DNA of 64,000 nucleotides from Pseudomonas sp. AL03 (GCF_029960815.1 NZ_JASBRE010000013.1:1-64000), one strand, 5' to 3'; positions 26,482 through 36,361 are shown, counted from the stretch's first letter. Notes: generated by a model from the letters alone, not told the origin. Translations and numbers: made by a program.

Positions 26482-27513
26482 ATGTCCCGCACGATCCGTT
26501 TTCACAAGTTTGGTCCAGCCGAGGTGCTCAAATGCGAAGAGCATGCGGCCGCTCTCCCTGCGCCGGGCGAAGTGCAGGTGCGCGTCGAGGCGATTGGCAT
26601 CAGCTGGTACGACATTCTCTGGCGCCAGAACCTGGCCTCGTCCCACGCTCGTCTGCCTTCAGGCCTTGGCCATGAAATGTCCGGCGTCGTCACGGCGGTC
26701 GGCGAGGGCGTCGATGATCTGGCGGTCGGCGACAAGGTTGCCAGCTTCCCGGCTGAAAGCCCGAACGACTATCCGGTCTACGGTGAGCAGATTGTTCTGC
26801 CGCGCACGGCACTCACCCGTTACCCGGACGTGCTCAGCCCGATCGAAGCCAGTGTGCATTACACGCCGCTGCTGATCGCCTACTTTGCTTATGTCGATCT
26901 GGCACGGGTCAAACCGGGGCAATTCGCGCTGGTGACCGACGCCAGTCACTGTGCCGGTCCGTCCTTCGTCCAACTGGGCAAGGCGCTGGGCATTCGGGTG
27001 ATTGCCGCCACCAAAACCGCGGAAGAACGTGAATACCTGCTGTCCCTCGGCGCCGAGAAAGTCATCGTCACCGAAGAACAGGACCTGCTGATGCAGATCA
27101 ACAAGATCACCGACAATCGCGGCGTGGACGTGGTGTTCGATGGTCTCGGCGGTCCACAGATGTCGTTGCTCGGCGATGTGCTTGCACCTCGCGGTAGTCT
27201 GGTACTGTACGGCCTGCAAGGTGGCAACCAGACGCCATTCCCGGCCTGTGCAGCGTTCCAGAAGAACATTCAGTTCTTTGTGCACTGCATCGGCAACTTC
27301 ACCGGCAAGCCGGAGCTGGGCATCATCCAGGACCAGGTCGCACTGCAACGTGCCTTGCGCGACATCAACCAGCTGACCGCCGACCGCGTGCTGCTGCCGC
27401 TCAAGACTCGGGTCTTCCCGTTTGCCGAGTTTGTCGAAGCTCACCGCTACATGGACGAATGCCCATGCCGCGAACGGGTCGCCCTCCAGGTCCAACCTGC
27501 ATCAGCCCTTTAG
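26482..27513 (+). CDS. mexS: MexS-type zinc-less quinone oxidoreductase
   Basis: A 343-residue medium-chain dehydrogenase/quinone reductase. The GroES-like N-terminal part (GPAEVLKCEEHAAALPAPGEVQVRVEAIGISWYDILWRQ, GLGHEMSGVV) is followed by a Rossmann domain (ALVTDASHCAGPSFVQLGKALGIRVIAATKT, VDVVFDGLGGPQM). The ATG at 26482 has the GACGAGG ribosome site; an in-frame start five codons upstream is weaker. In P. aeruginosa MexS detoxifies an unknown electrophile, and its loss induces MexEF-OprN through MexT. The same divergent arrangement with mexT is present here. Confidence 0.87.
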   Translation: MSRTIRFHKFGPAEVLKCEEHAAALPAPGEVQVRVEAIGISWYDILWRQNLASSHARLPSGLGHEMSGVVTAVGEGVDDLAVGDKVASFPAESPNDYPVYGEQIVLPRTALTRYPDVLSPIEASVHYTPLLIAYFAYVDLARVKPGQFALVTDASHCAGPSFVQLGKALGIRVIAATKTAEEREYLLSLGAEKVIVTEEQDLLMQINKITDNRGVDVVFDGLGGPQMSLLGDVLAPRGSLVLYGLQGGNQTPFPACAAFQKNIQFFVHCIGNFTGKPELGIIQDQVALQRALRDINQLTADRVLLPLKTRVFPFAEFVEAHRYMDECPCRERVALQVQPASAL

Positions 27514-27527
27514 ATAAGCCCCTCTGC

Positions 27528-27552
27528 AAGAGTCCGTGCCCCACGGACTCTT
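27528..27552 (+). terminator. Terminator hairpin after mexS
   Basis: Perfect 11-bp stem AAGAGTCCGTG / CACGGACTCTT with a CCC loop, starting 15 bp after the mexS stop. The following T-tract is weak (TTCTGT). Confidence 0.75.
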
Positions 27553-27584
27553 CTGTATGCGTCATCTGCCATAAATGAGACCTT

Positions 27585-27602
27585 CCATTGACCGGTCAAT
27601 GG
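27585..27602. promoter_or_regulatory. 18-bp perfect palindrome CCATTGACCGGTCAATGG
   Basis: A spacer-free perfect inverted repeat (two 9-bp arms) between two terminator-like hairpins. With no loop it is a poor RNA hairpin and a better candidate operator for a dimeric regulator. The next genes downstream are unrecognised, so the regulator is unknown; the MocR protein encoded at 29640 is one possibility. Confidence 0.4.
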
Positions 27603-27604
27603 GG

Positions 27605-27629
27605 CAGTTCAGCAACTGAACTGGTTTTT
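27605..27629 (+). terminator. Second terminator-like hairpin
   Basis: Inverted repeat CAGTTCAG / CTGAACTG with a CAA loop (27605-27623), directly followed by GGTTTTTG. This is a standard intrinsic terminator shape for plus-strand transcription, in tandem with the hairpin at 27528. Confidence 0.6.
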
Positions 27630-27705
27630 GCTTTCAATCTGTATCTTCTAATCATCATATAAGCCTTGATAATTGAATGATTAATTTCATCTCAAGGAAT
27701 GAGTC

Positions 27706-27954
27706 ATGGCTGGGTATCTGATTGATACTTTTCAATACACACTGTTAATACATATCCGACAAATAGCGCATCGTTGCGCAGTTGCCGACACAACATGGGC
27801 GACTTCTTTCTTTATTTCTTGTGCTAAATGTCTGTGGGACGCTGTCGGACATTTCCTAGGATGTTGCGCGCAGTCGCAAGAGGCTGACTCTGCAGGGGCT
27901 CGCGGCAACCTGTCTCTGGCCGGAGCAGGGGTGGCGTCCAAACATTTCAAATAA
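27706..27954 (+). CDS. Possible small hypothetical protein (82 aa)
   Basis: An ATG with a plausible ribosome site (CAAGGAATGAGTC) opens an 82-codon frame in an AT-rich region. The product is rich in Cys, His and aromatic residues (FISCAKCLWDAVGHFLGCC) and resembles no family I know. It sits alone between mexS and the 496-residue unknown protein. It may be a genuine small gene or chance; base composition is less GC-rich than the neighbours. Confidence 0.25.
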   Translation: MAGYLIDTFQYTLLIHIRQIAHRCAVADTTWATSFFISCAKCLWDAVGHFLGCCAQSQEADSAGARGNLSLAGAGVASKHFK

Positions 27955-28081
27955 TTACCAAAAACTTAAGTGTTAGCATTTGGCAATAGCGTCCAGTACT
28001 TCAAACGTGGCAGGCAACCCATTGCGCAGTGCATGCCGTTGTTAGTGCGATATCGAACTTACAAGCATCAGGTAAATAAAG

Positions 28082-29572
28082 ATGACCAATATCCATGATC
28101 AAGCGATGAACTATGTCTATCAGCAAGTGCTGCAGCGATTGTTGAGTTTCTTCTCTCGCGCCGAACGCACGGCATTGCAGCTTATGATTCAGCGCTTGGT
28201 GGTCGCCGCCGGGGGCATGGAGCGTATTGGCGAGTACAAGGTCCTGGCGATTCAGTCCGGGTCCCGCGACAGTTGCTACACTTTGGCGCTGCTGCGTGCT
28301 GCACAACTGAGCATCGCCGGCCGGGCGCCTGCGACGTTCCGGTTGCGAGTGGCTTCCTTGCGTTTGAACGGCACAAGCTCTACGGTCCTGGAAAATATCC
28401 ATCGCAGCTACAGTGCCTTGTTCCTCTACGACGATCCTCGGGTCGAAGTGTTGATGGTCGATAACCGGGAAGTCCTGCCGTTCAACCACCTGACACCGAT
28501 CTCCGAAGCCGGCCGCGAGTCGAATCGGCTCAATCTATTGATGGTTGGTCATCGCCGCGCCTGGAATGGGCTGCTTGATCTGTGGGACGACGGGTACCTG
28601 GCCACCGGCGAGTTCTATGGGCAAATCGCTCGTTGGAACAGCGGTGTCGATGCATTGGTCAGTAGCGACACACCTCGCCAGCAGAAACAGTTTCTCGACG
28701 GATTGAAACGTGCCGCCGCCAAAGCCGGGCTCAAGGCCTCCAATCACCACGAAAGCGGTTACGAGGAGCTATTCGCGCTGCTCGATGAGTTGGGCAGCGA
28801 CTGCTACCGCGCTTTTAATGCTGAGCATGACCAGGCAGTGTGGCGTCCGGCCGAACAATTTGAGGCGTGTCGCCGCGCCACCTACATCGACATTCACGAC
28901 ATGCTGGTCAGCAACCTCGAAGAGCGCTGGCCACTGCTCACCGAGTTTCTTGGATTTCAATCTGATGAGCCGGCAACACAGCTCAGCGACAACGAATACG
29001 TCAGCTTTTCTATCTGCGCACACGTTCGGGGTTTGCAGTCGTGCTTCGTGTACGGCCGGAGCTACGAGAGGGGTGTCGCCGAGTACCTGCAACGGGCATT
29101 GGTGATGATGCGCCGCAAAAGATTGGCTGAACGTTTGTGCGTACAAGCGGTGGAGGTGTTTGGCAACCCGGCAACGTGGGCCGAGCAGCGAGTTCTGGCA
29201 GCGGCCGAGGCGCAAAAAGACCTTGGCCTGAGCGAGGCGCAACTGGTGTGCCTGCTCTATTCACCGTTTGTCGAGAATGGCGCGGCGCTTGAGCGTTTTC
29301 TGCGTCAGTGCCACCCCGGCATGCTCGTGGCGATGCCTGATTTGCACCGGGCAATGCAGGGCAATCCGGTGCCGGAGCAGGTTCTGCAATGGATGACCGA
29401 CGTCAGTGGGTTGCCTGTCGCCCTGATCGGTAGGCTTTACTGCATGGGGCCGGTGTCTGTGGGTGAGGGTAGGGCAGGCGTCCCGGAAATCGTCGGCGCA
29501 GGTTTGCAAGCCGAAGCAGCCGACTATGACGACGACACGGCTGTGGCAGATGAATGGTCTGCGGGGCGCTGA
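28082..29572 (+). CDS. Conserved-looking protein of unknown function (496 aa)
   Basis: I do not recognise this protein. It has no signal peptide or membrane helix and looks soluble and mixed alpha/beta. Notable stretches are LLSFFSRAERTALQLMIQRLVVAAGGMERIGEYKVLAIQSG, RSYSALFLYDDPRVEVLMVDNREVLPFN and SISICAHVRGL-like aromatic segments, followed by an acidic C-terminal tail (DYDDDTAVADEW). No P-loop, helix-turn-helix or obvious catalytic motif is visible. The MocR-type regulator follows 67 bp downstream on the same strand, so the two may be co-regulated. Normal GC content and codon use suggest a real gene. Confidence 0.7.
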   Translation: MTNIHDQAMNYVYQQVLQRLLSFFSRAERTALQLMIQRLVVAAGGMERIGEYKVLAIQSGSRDSCYTLALLRAAQLSIAGRAPATFRLRVASLRLNGTSSTVLENIHRSYSALFLYDDPRVEVLMVDNREVLPFNHLTPISEAGRESNRLNLLMVGHRRAWNGLLDLWDDGYLATGEFYGQIARWNSGVDALVSSDTPRQQKQFLDGLKRAAAKAGLKASNHHESGYEELFALLDELGSDCYRAFNAEHDQAVWRPAEQFEACRRATYIDIHDMLVSNLEERWPLLTEFLGFQSDEPATQLSDNEYVSFSICAHVRGLQSCFVYGRSYERGVAEYLQRALVMMRRKRLAERLCVQAVEVFGNPATWAEQRVLAAAEAQKDLGLSEAQLVCLLYSPFVENGAALERFLRQCHPGMLVAMPDLHRAMQGNPVPEQVLQWMTDVSGLPVALIGRLYCMGPVSVGEGRAGVPEIVGAGLQAEAADYDDDTAVADEWSAGR

Positions 29573-29639
29573 ATGTGCCTGGTTTGACGGACTTATTGAC
29601 GATGCATGATCACGTTTACATGGCATTCGGCCTTTGCCC

Positions 29640-31040
29640 ATGAAAGGGCCACGAGAAACCGACTTTGCGTATCAGGCGGTGTACCGATACCTGACCAATC
29701 TGATCAATGAGCCGGTGGGTGACACGCGCATCCGTCTGCCTTCGTTACGACAGTTGGCGGACCGTCTGAGTGTATCGATCTCGACCATTCAGTACGCTTA
29801 CTCGCTGCTGGAGAAGGAAGGGCGCGTTTACTCGGTCGCCAAGTCCGGCTATTACGCGTTACCGGTGTCCTCCATCAGCGCACTCAGCAGCGGCAATGAC
29901 CTGCTTGAAACCGTCTATGTCAACGCCAGGCGCCCAGGAATGCTGGTCTTGAGCGCCGATGAGCCGGCGCTGCTACAGCCGCTCGACAGCCCGCTGTTAC
30001 TGCTGGAGCGAGAACTGCTGCGCCAGTATCCGCGTCAGCCGCAACCGTCATCGCAACCGTGTGGTGAGCTGGAGCTGCGCATCGCCCTGGCGGCGCGCTA
30101 CACCACCTCGCCGCAGCGCTGCTGGCACGCTGACGATGTCTATATTGGCGCCGACCTGCGCGGCGTGCTGGAAATACTGATCGCGGTGCTGAGTCTCAAG
30201 GACGCCACGGTGCTGGTCGAGTCGCCGTGCGACTGGGCGATTCTGCGGTTGCTCCAGGCTGCGCAGGTGCGAGTGATTGAGCTGGCGGTGCAATCCAGCG
30301 GCGGCCTGGACGTCGAGTGGCTCAAGGAGTTGCTGGAGACCGAGCCGGTGCGGCTGGTGATGGTTTCATCCGGGCTGAACATGCCGCGAGGCAGCCTGGC
30401 ACCCGAGGCCAACCGACAAGCTGTTGCGCAATTGCTGGAGCGACATGGCAGCTGGGTGTTGGAAAACGACTGCTACGGCGAACTCGGATTCGAACCGGAC
30501 AACCAGCGGTTTCGCGACCTGCTGGACCCCGATCGGCTGATCGTGTTTTCCACGTTCGAGAAAATCATCGGGCCTGAGGCGCCATTCGGCTATCTGCTTT
30601 CGCGGCATTTCAGCGCTGAACTGCAACGGCAATTTCTTCTGCGTTCGTTTCGCCTGTCACCAATTCGTCAGAAAGCCATCGCTCGCTTGTACAGCAACGG
30701 ACGTGTCGATCAGCACCTTCAGGTATTACGGCGAATGCTCAAGGATCGCAAGGCGCAGATGACTCAGCTGTTGCAGGAGCGTCTGGGCGATGCCTTGCGC
30801 TACGTCGAGCCTCAGGGTGGCGCAACCATCTGGGTCCGTTCGCTGCGCCGGGTCGATGTACGTCGGGTGTTCCATCGCCTGCTCAAGCACCAAGTGGTGA
30901 TCGCACCGGGAGAGCTGTTCAGTCTCCAGGGTTTGCACGCGCAACACTTGCGCCTCAGTCACACCTTCGTCGGCGACCACGACTTGGCCGCGGCACTGGG
31001 CCTGTTAGGGGATGCCTTGCGTCTGGAGTCGATCGATTGA
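29640..31040 (+). CDS. MocR-type regulator (GntR HTH + aminotransferase-like domain)
   Basis: About 466 residues: an N-terminal GntR-type winged helix (RLPSLRQLADRLSVSISTIQYAYSLLEKEGRVYSV) and a class I aminotransferase-like domain that normally binds pyridoxal phosphate. The expected PLP lysine is probably in VFSTFEKIIGPEAPFGYLL, where most MocR proteins have S-F-S-K; N and D/Y equivalents occur in NDCYGELGFE. Such proteins usually sense an amine, amino acid or PLP and regulate a nearby gene. The ATG at 29640 was chosen; a TTG two codons earlier is in frame. Neither has a strong ribosome site. Confidence 0.82.
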   Translation: MKGPRETDFAYQAVYRYLTNLINEPVGDTRIRLPSLRQLADRLSVSISTIQYAYSLLEKEGRVYSVAKSGYYALPVSSISALSSGNDLLETVYVNARRPGMLVLSADEPALLQPLDSPLLLLERELLRQYPRQPQPSSQPCGELELRIALAARYTTSPQRCWHADDVYIGADLRGVLEILIAVLSLKDATVLVESPCDWAILRLLQAAQVRVIELAVQSSGGLDVEWLKELLETEPVRLVMVSSGLNMPRGSLAPEANRQAVAQLLERHGSWVLENDCYGELGFEPDNQRFRDLLDPDRLIVFSTFEKIIGPEAPFGYLLSRHFSAELQRQFLLRSFRLSPIRQKAIARLYSNGRVDQHLQVLRRMLKDRKAQMTQLLQERLGDALRYVEPQGGATIWVRSLRRVDVRRVFHRLLKHQVVIAPGELFSLQGLHAQHLRLSHTFVGDHDLAAALGLLGDALRLESID

Positions 31041-31150
31041 ACGGGGCCATAAAACATCCCTGACACTCGTGGATTGATCCCATCGCGTTGCGGTCAAACT
31101 GCCAGTAAACTGCGTCCTATTCCTGAACCACTCTCTTTCAGAGGTTTTGC

Positions 31151-32797
31151 ATGACACTCAGTCCTTTTGCGGGCAAACCGGCACCGGTAGAACTGTTGGT
31201 CGACATCCCGCGACTGGTAACGGCCTATTACACCGGCCAGCCCGATGCCGCCCTCTCGACCCAGCGCGTTGCCTTCGGCACGTCCGGGCACCGAGGCAGC
31301 TCGTTCGACTTGAGTTTCAACGAATGGCACGTTCTGGCGATCAGCCAGGCGATCTGCCTGTACCGCGAAGCCCAGGGCATTGACGGCCCTCTGTTCGTCG
31401 GCATCGACACCCACGCGCTGTCCACCCCGGCCGGCGCCAGCGCCCTTGAAGTGCTGGCTGCCAACGGCGTGACGGTGATGATTGCCGAAGGTGACGAGTA
31501 CACCCCGACACCGGCCATTTCCCACGCGATTCTCTGCTACAACCGCGGACGCAGTTCGGGCCTGGCGGACGGCATCGTCATCACGCCGTCGCACAACCCG
31601 CCGCAAAGCGGTGGCTACAAATACAACCCTACCAACGGTGGCCCAGCCGATACTCACATCACCAAGTGGATCGAAGCCAAGGCCAACGAGCTGCTCGGCA
31701 ACAAGCTCGCCGGCGTCAAGCGCATCAGCTATGAGCAGGCGCTGAAGGCCAGCACGACCCATCGTCACGATTACCTCAATACTTATGTCGCTGACCTGAT
31801 CAACGTGATCGACTTCGACGCTATCCGCGATGCCAAGCTGCATCTGGGTGTCGATCCGCTGGGCGGAGCAGGCGTGCGCTACTGGTCAGCGATCGCCGAG
31901 CATTACCGACTGGATCTGGAAGTGGTCAACAAACAGGTCGATCCGACCTTCCGCTTCATGACGGTCGACTGGGACGGCCAAATCCGCATGGACCCATCGT
32001 CCAGCCACGCGATGCAGGGCCTGATCGGTCTGAAAGAGCGTTTCGACGTAGCGTTTGCCTGCGACCCGGACCACGATCGCCATGGCATTGTGACGCCGTC
32101 CGGTGGATTGCTCGCGCCGAACAGCTACCTCGCGGTATCGATCGACTACCTGTTCCAAAACCGTCCGCAGTGGCGCGCCGATGCCGCCGTGGGTAAAACC
32201 GTGGTCAGTAGTGGCTTGATCGATCGCGTTGCAAAACGTCTGGGTCGTCGCCTGTACGAAGTGCCGGTCGGTTTCAAGTGGTTTGCCGAAGGTCTGTTCG
32301 ACGGCTCTTTGGGTTTTGGCGGCGAAGAAAGTGCCGGCGCTTCGTTCCTGCGCAAGGATGGCGGCGTCTGGTGCACCGACAAGGACGGCTTGATCCCGGC
32401 ACTGCTGGCTGCAGAAATGACCGCCCGCACCGGCCGTGACCCAAGTCAGGCCTATCGCGCCTTGACCGACGAACTGGGCGAACCGTTCTCGGTACGGGTC
32501 GATGCCAAGGCCAACCCTGAGCAGAAGGCACTGCTGAGCAAATTGTCGCCGGACCAAGTCACCTCAACCCAACTGGCGGGCGAAGCGATCCAGAGCATCC
32601 TCAGTCATGCACCGGGCAACGACCAGGCGATCGGAGGGCTGAAAGTCATGACCGAGAACGGCTGGTTCGCGGCACGTCCGTCGGGCACTGAAGACATCTA
32701 CAAGATCTACGCTGAAAGCTTCGTCAGTGACGACCACCTCAAGCAATTGGTGGCAGAAGCGCAAACACTGGTGGATGGTGCAATTGCTGCGAAGTGA
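31151..32797 (+). CDS. pgm: Phosphoglucomutase (alpha-D-glucose phosphate-specific)
   Basis: A 548-residue enzyme interconverting glucose-1-phosphate and glucose-6-phosphate, which feeds glycogen, trehalose and surface polysaccharide synthesis. The active-site serine loop [15 protein letters not shown], the metal-binding DPDHDRHG, the sugar-binding GGEESAG and the phosphate-binding ARPSGTED are all present in order. Length is typical of the bacterial Pgm family. It is a single gene with its own downstream terminator. Confidence 0.94.
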   Translation: MTLSPFAGKPAPVELLVDIPRLVTAYYTGQPDAALSTQRVAFGTSGHRGSSFDLSFNEWHVLAISQAICLYREAQGIDGPLFVGIDTHALSTPAGASALEVLAANGVTVMIAEGDEYTPTPAISHAILCYNRGRSSGLADGIVITPSHNPPQSGGYKYNPTNGGPADTHITKWIEAKANELLGNKLAGVKRISYEQALKASTTHRHDYLNTYVADLINVIDFDAIRDAKLHLGVDPLGGAGVRYWSAIAEHYRLDLEVVNKQVDPTFRFMTVDWDGQIRMDPSSSHAMQGLIGLKERFDVAFACDPDHDRHGIVTPSGGLLAPNSYLAVSIDYLFQNRPQWRADAAVGKTVVSSGLIDRVAKRLGRRLYEVPVGFKWFAEGLFDGSLGFGGEESAGASFLRKDGGVWCTDKDGLIPALLAAEMTARTGRDPSQAYRALTDELGEPFSVRVDAKANPEQKALLSKLSPDQVTSTQLAGEAIQSILSHAPGNDQAIGGLKVMTENGWFAARPSGTEDIYKIYAESFVSDDHLKQLVAEAQTLVDGAIAAK

Positions 32798-32820
32798 TTG
32801 AGTGCAGCAGAAAATAAAAT

Positions 32821-32849
32821 GGGCGGCCATGACGGTCGCCCCTTTTTTT
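32821..32849 (+). terminator. Terminator after pgm
   Basis: Stem GGGCGGCC / GGTCGCCC (one G-T pair) with an ATGAC loop, followed by a run of seven T. It lies 23 bp after the pgm stop, and may also serve the convergent pirin gene. Confidence 0.85.
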
Positions 32850-32866
32850 GTCCCGCGTTTACACGA

Positions 32867-33562
32867 TCAGGCCAAGTCCACCAGAACAATTTCACTGTCC
32901 TCGATGGCGGTCACCCGCAACACCTGCTCATTGGCAACGGCGATACCGTCTCGAGCGTGTGCACGCAAGCCATTGACTTCAATGACACCGGTGGCCGGAA
33001 CCAGATAGGCGCGACGGCCATTGTCCAGACGATACTCGACGGACTCACCGGCCTTCAGGTTCGCCGCCACCAGTCGCGCATCGGCTCGGATCCGCAAGCT
33101 TTGATCGTCGCCGGCCTTGCCGCTGGCGAGGGTCACGAAACCTTCGCGCTGGCCTTTGGGAAAAGGCTTGGCGCCCCAGGACGGTGCTAAACCGGACTCG
33201 TTCGGGATGATCCAGATCTGGAAGATCCTGGTCTCGGTCGCTTCCAGGTTGTATTCGCTGTGGGCGATCCCGGTGCCGGCGCTCATGACCTGAACGTCAC
33301 CTGCTTCGGTGCGGCCCTTGTTGCCCAGGTTATCTTCGTGAGTGATTGCGCCTTCACGCACATAAGTGATGATTTCCATGTCCCGGTGCGGGTGTTTGGG
33401 GAATCCGGTGCCAGAGGCAATCACGTCGTCGTTCCACACCCGCAGGTTGCCCCAGTTCATGCGTTTTGGGTCATGGTACTCGGCGAACGAAAAGTGGTGA
33501 TGAGCATCCAACCAGCCATGGTGGGCGCCGCCCAGGGAGTTGAAAGGTCTGAGTTCAAGCAT
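32867..33562 (-). CDS. Pirin-family protein (YhaK/quercetin dioxygenase-like)
   Basis: A 231-residue bicupin. The metal site is visible as HPHRDMEIITYVREGAITHED with the first cupin's His and Glu, preceded by LDAHHHFSFAEYHDP, typical of pirins. The second cupin retains the fold but few metal ligands. The ATG at 33562 has a strong AGGAG site seven bases upstream; an in-frame start 27 codons earlier is unsupported. Bacterial homologues include quercetin 2,3-dioxygenases and redox-sensing proteins; its exact activity is not predictable. It is convergent with pgm. Confidence 0.87.
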   Translation of the reverse strand: MLELRPFNSLGGAHHGWLDAHHHFSFAEYHDPKRMNWGNLRVWNDDVIASGTGFPKHPHRDMEIITYVREGAITHEDNLGNKGRTEAGDVQVMSAGTGIAHSEYNLEATETRIFQIWIIPNESGLAPSWGAKPFPKGQREGFVTLASGKAGDDQSLRIRADARLVAANLKAGESVEYRLDNGRRAYLVPATGVIEVNGLRAHARDGIAVANEQVLRVTAIEDSEIVLVDLA

Positions 33563-33841
33563 GATCGTCTCCTGAAAAGGTTCGTCATGGGGCAGAGCGC
33601 CTGAGCCACGAAACGTGAACCGGTGGTTGATGGCAAGCATCATCTATCAGGTATCAATCGATAAAAAGTGTAAAAAATGCCTCAATACAATCGAATAAAC
33701 TGATATCGAATAACCTCGAAAGATTCTCATCGAACCTTCACTTCACTGCATAAGGCAATGACCTGTAAGCATTTCACTAGAACTGAACGGCAAATGCAGA
33801 CACCATAGCCGCAACAGCCTCACACCCTGGAGTCAGCCCGC
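33563..33841. other. AT-rich divergent intergenic region with ATCGAATAA repeat
   Basis: 279 bp between the pirin and the helicase. The direct repeat ATCGAATAA occurs at 33690-33698 and 33705-33713 (15-bp period), near an AT-rich stretch likely to hold the pirin promoter. Function not assigned. Confidence 0.35.
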
Positions 33842-36316
33842 GTGCCGCAACACACCCCCGATCTTCCTCCTGAACTTCGTCCGTTGGCCGAGATGCCACT
33901 GCTCAAGCGTCTGGCCGCCCGTTTTTTTGGCCATGGCCTGACGCGGCTGCGTGCACAGCATCGTGCGTCCTGGCTGCACGGCCAGGCGGATGGCTTTCGC
34001 AGTGGTCACAGCGCCGGCGTGGATTACGGCTATAAAGAAGGCAAGCTCGAAGGGTTGGAACAAGGCCGGCAAGTGTTGCTGATTCGCGACTCGCGCTCCA
34101 CCGCGCACCGGCCGCCCAACGTTGACGACCATCTGTTCGACGATTGGCGTCTGCCGTTGAGCGCTGAGTTGAAAAAGCGCATGAATACGGATGTCGCTCG
34201 ACTGCTGCCACCGCACGCGCAGCCCAGCGCCGCGCAGTGGAAAATGATCTTCAGCGACACACCCTCGACCTCGGTGATTGCCGGGGCGGGGGCGGGCAAG
34301 TCGACCACGTTGGTGTTGCGGATTTTGCTGCTGACCCATTATCTGGGGTTCGAGCTGAGTTCGATGACGGTGGTGACCTTTACCCGTGAATCGCGCAAAG
34401 ACTTCATCAACAAACTGATTGAGCTGTTTGCACTCTGGGGCCGGGTGCTCAGTTTCAAAGAGGCGCGTGATCTGGTGCGCACCTTCCATTCGCGAATCCT
34501 GCCGATGGTTCGCAGTCTGCCGGGCTTCGAGCGACTGCAAGCCTTCGAAAGCCTCAGTCACCGTCCGCAGAACGGCGATGAGGAGGCTGACAGCAATCCT
34601 TTCGACTTGCGCATCAACGATGCCCAGCGCCAACAACTTAACGCTTGCTATCACAGCCTGCACACTCGCAATGAACGCCTCCGCGAATTGATCAAGCCAT
34701 TGTCCCGTCACGCGCTACAGCTCAAGGAATTGGAACGCGATCACCCTGACGTGCAGAAGCGCATGGCCGTGACCGAACTGGCCGCCAAGCGTGATGAAGA
34801 GCTCTGCGATGCTGTTGAAGATCTGTGGTTTCGGGCGGGGGCCTGGCCGATCACAGGCATCGAGCCGAATCGCCAGACGTTCGATATCAACGGCTCAACG
34901 TTTCATTGTCATGGCTATATTCCGAGCCTTGACGCTTGGGTGGTGCTGGGGTTCGATCCTCGGGAGAACCCGCAGGTCAGCCGCCCGAATGCCAAACTGA
35001 CCGTCCGGGCAGAATGGGCGGTAAAACGCACCCTGTTTCAAGCTTTCTGTCGTAAGTCATTGATATGGATAGATAGTTACGAATCTTCAAAGCGTGTACT
35101 GGCTTCTCTTGCCGGTGATGCCAGTGCTGGTCCGGGTTTCGATTACAAGGTCAAGGGCGAACTCGGTTCTGCGCCGTTGCTGGACTGTTTTGTCGCGGCG
35201 GCGGGGTTTATCGAGAACCTCGGCCTGGATGTGCCCAATGCCGTGGGTCAGATGAGTTTTGCCAAGGACGACCCGGATCGGTTTTTCTTCGAGGCCTTGA
35301 GTTTGTACTGGCGAGCGCTGGAAGATCATCTGCTCGATCAGAAGCCACCGGTGATGACCTACAACCGGATGTTCGCCTTGTTCAGCGAACATTCTCCAGA
35401 AAACCTGAAGCTGCTGAGCGATGAGCTGCTCAGGCCAGTGTCACACTTGATGATCGACGAATTTCAGGACGTATCGCCGCAGATCGTGTCCTGGATCCGC
35501 GCGAGCCTGACCGAAATCCGCAGTCGCGGACCGGCCATGCACGTGGGGCGCGGCGCACAACGTTCGTCATTGCTCTGTGTGGGTGATGACTGGCAGTCCA
35601 TCTATGGCTGGCGGGGCAGTTCACCGACGTATTTCATGGAATTCAACAAGGAATTCCCTTCACCGAGCACGACCAAAGTCATGCTCAGTGACAACTACCG
35701 CAGTCACCAGCACATCATCGATGCCGCCGAACATATCGTTCGTGCGGCGCCCGCGATCGCTGGCAAGAAAGCCAGGGCAAGTGGCGAGCCGAAGGCGTTA
35801 CTGCCGGTGAACGTTCTCGATCGCGACGATCAAGGCATGGCCGAACGCCTGATGGAGCATTACAGAAAGGGCGATTCAATCTTGATGCTTTATCGAAAAA
35901 GTAGCGATAAGTCATTGATAGAAGAGCATATCCAGTCTGTAGTTAATGTGGATTCTAGCTTGCCGTACGAAGCACGACGGCTGAAGCAACTGACTTATCA
36001 CAGCGCCAAGGGGCTGCAGGCTGACGCCGTTTTCCTGCTGGGTGATTGTCAGCACTTGACCCGTTCACCTTACAAAAATCAGGTCTACCGCATGGCAGGT
36101 CTGGGAAAGGCTGGCGACAACGAAGCGTACGACAACGCACAGAAAGACGAGACCCTGCGGCTGGCATACGTCGGCATTACTCGGGCGGTGAGTCATTGCT
36201 ACTGGTATGTCGATGGGCAAGACACCCAGGCGGCCAACCTGCCTAAAGCTTCCGATCGGATTGGCAAGGGCAAGGCGTTCTTTGCCGATCACCGACAGGG
36301 CAAGACATTGGCGTGA
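33842..36316 (+). CDS. UvrD/Rep-family superfamily 1 DNA helicase (HelD-like)
   Basis: An 824-residue SF1A helicase. Motif I GAGAGKST (about residue 150), motif II MIDEFQDVSPQ, motif III VGDDWQSIYGWRGS, motif IV LSDNYRSH, motif V TYHSAKGLQADAVFLLGD and motif VI LAYVGITRAV are all intact. Unlike UvrD it has a 140-residue N-terminal extension and, between motifs Ia and II, a long insert (about residues 310-470) with VLGFD and other beta-strand-like runs, in the place where E. coli helicase IV carries a nuclease-like domain. It likely acts in DNA repair or RNA-polymerase or replication conflict. Start GTG at 33842. Confidence 0.85.
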   Translation: MPQHTPDLPPELRPLAEMPLLKRLAARFFGHGLTRLRAQHRASWLHGQADGFRSGHSAGVDYGYKEGKLEGLEQGRQVLLIRDSRSTAHRPPNVDDHLFDDWRLPLSAELKKRMNTDVARLLPPHAQPSAAQWKMIFSDTPSTSVIAGAGAGKSTTLVLRILLLTHYLGFELSSMTVVTFTRESRKDFINKLIELFALWGRVLSFKEARDLVRTFHSRILPMVRSLPGFERLQAFESLSHRPQNGDEEADSNPFDLRINDAQRQQLNACYHSLHTRNERLRELIKPLSRHALQLKELERDHPDVQKRMAVTELAAKRDEELCDAVEDLWFRAGAWPITGIEPNRQTFDINGSTFHCHGYIPSLDAWVVLGFDPRENPQVSRPNAKLTVRAEWAVKRTLFQAFCRKSLIWIDSYESSKRVLASLAGDASAGPGFDYKVKGELGSAPLLDCFVAAAGFIENLGLDVPNAVGQMSFAKDDPDRFFFEALSLYWRALEDHLLDQKPPVMTYNRMFALFSEHSPENLKLLSDELLRPVSHLMIDEFQDVSPQIVSWIRASLTEIRSRGPAMHVGRGAQRSSLLCVGDDWQSIYGWRGSSPTYFMEFNKEFPSPSTTKVMLSDNYRSHQHIIDAAEHIVRAAPAIAGKKARASGEPKALLPVNVLDRDDQGMAERLMEHYRKGDSILMLYRKSSDKSLIEEHIQSVVNVDSSLPYEARRLKQLTYHSAKGLQADAVFLLGDCQHLTRSPYKNQVYRMAGLGKAGDNEAYDNAQKDETLRLAYVGITRAVSHCYWYVDGQDTQAANLPKASDRIGKGKAFFADHRQGKTLA

Positions 36317-36340
36317 GCCATAAAATCTTGCGCCACAAAA

Positions 36341-36361
36341 AAGCCCACTTAACGTGGGCTT
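36341..36361. terminator. Bidirectional terminator
   Basis: Perfect stem AAGCCCAC / GTGGGCTT with a TTAAC loop, flanked by an A-run on the left and T-rich DNA on the right. It serves the convergent helicase (plus) and DUF1652 (minus) genes. Confidence 0.85.
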
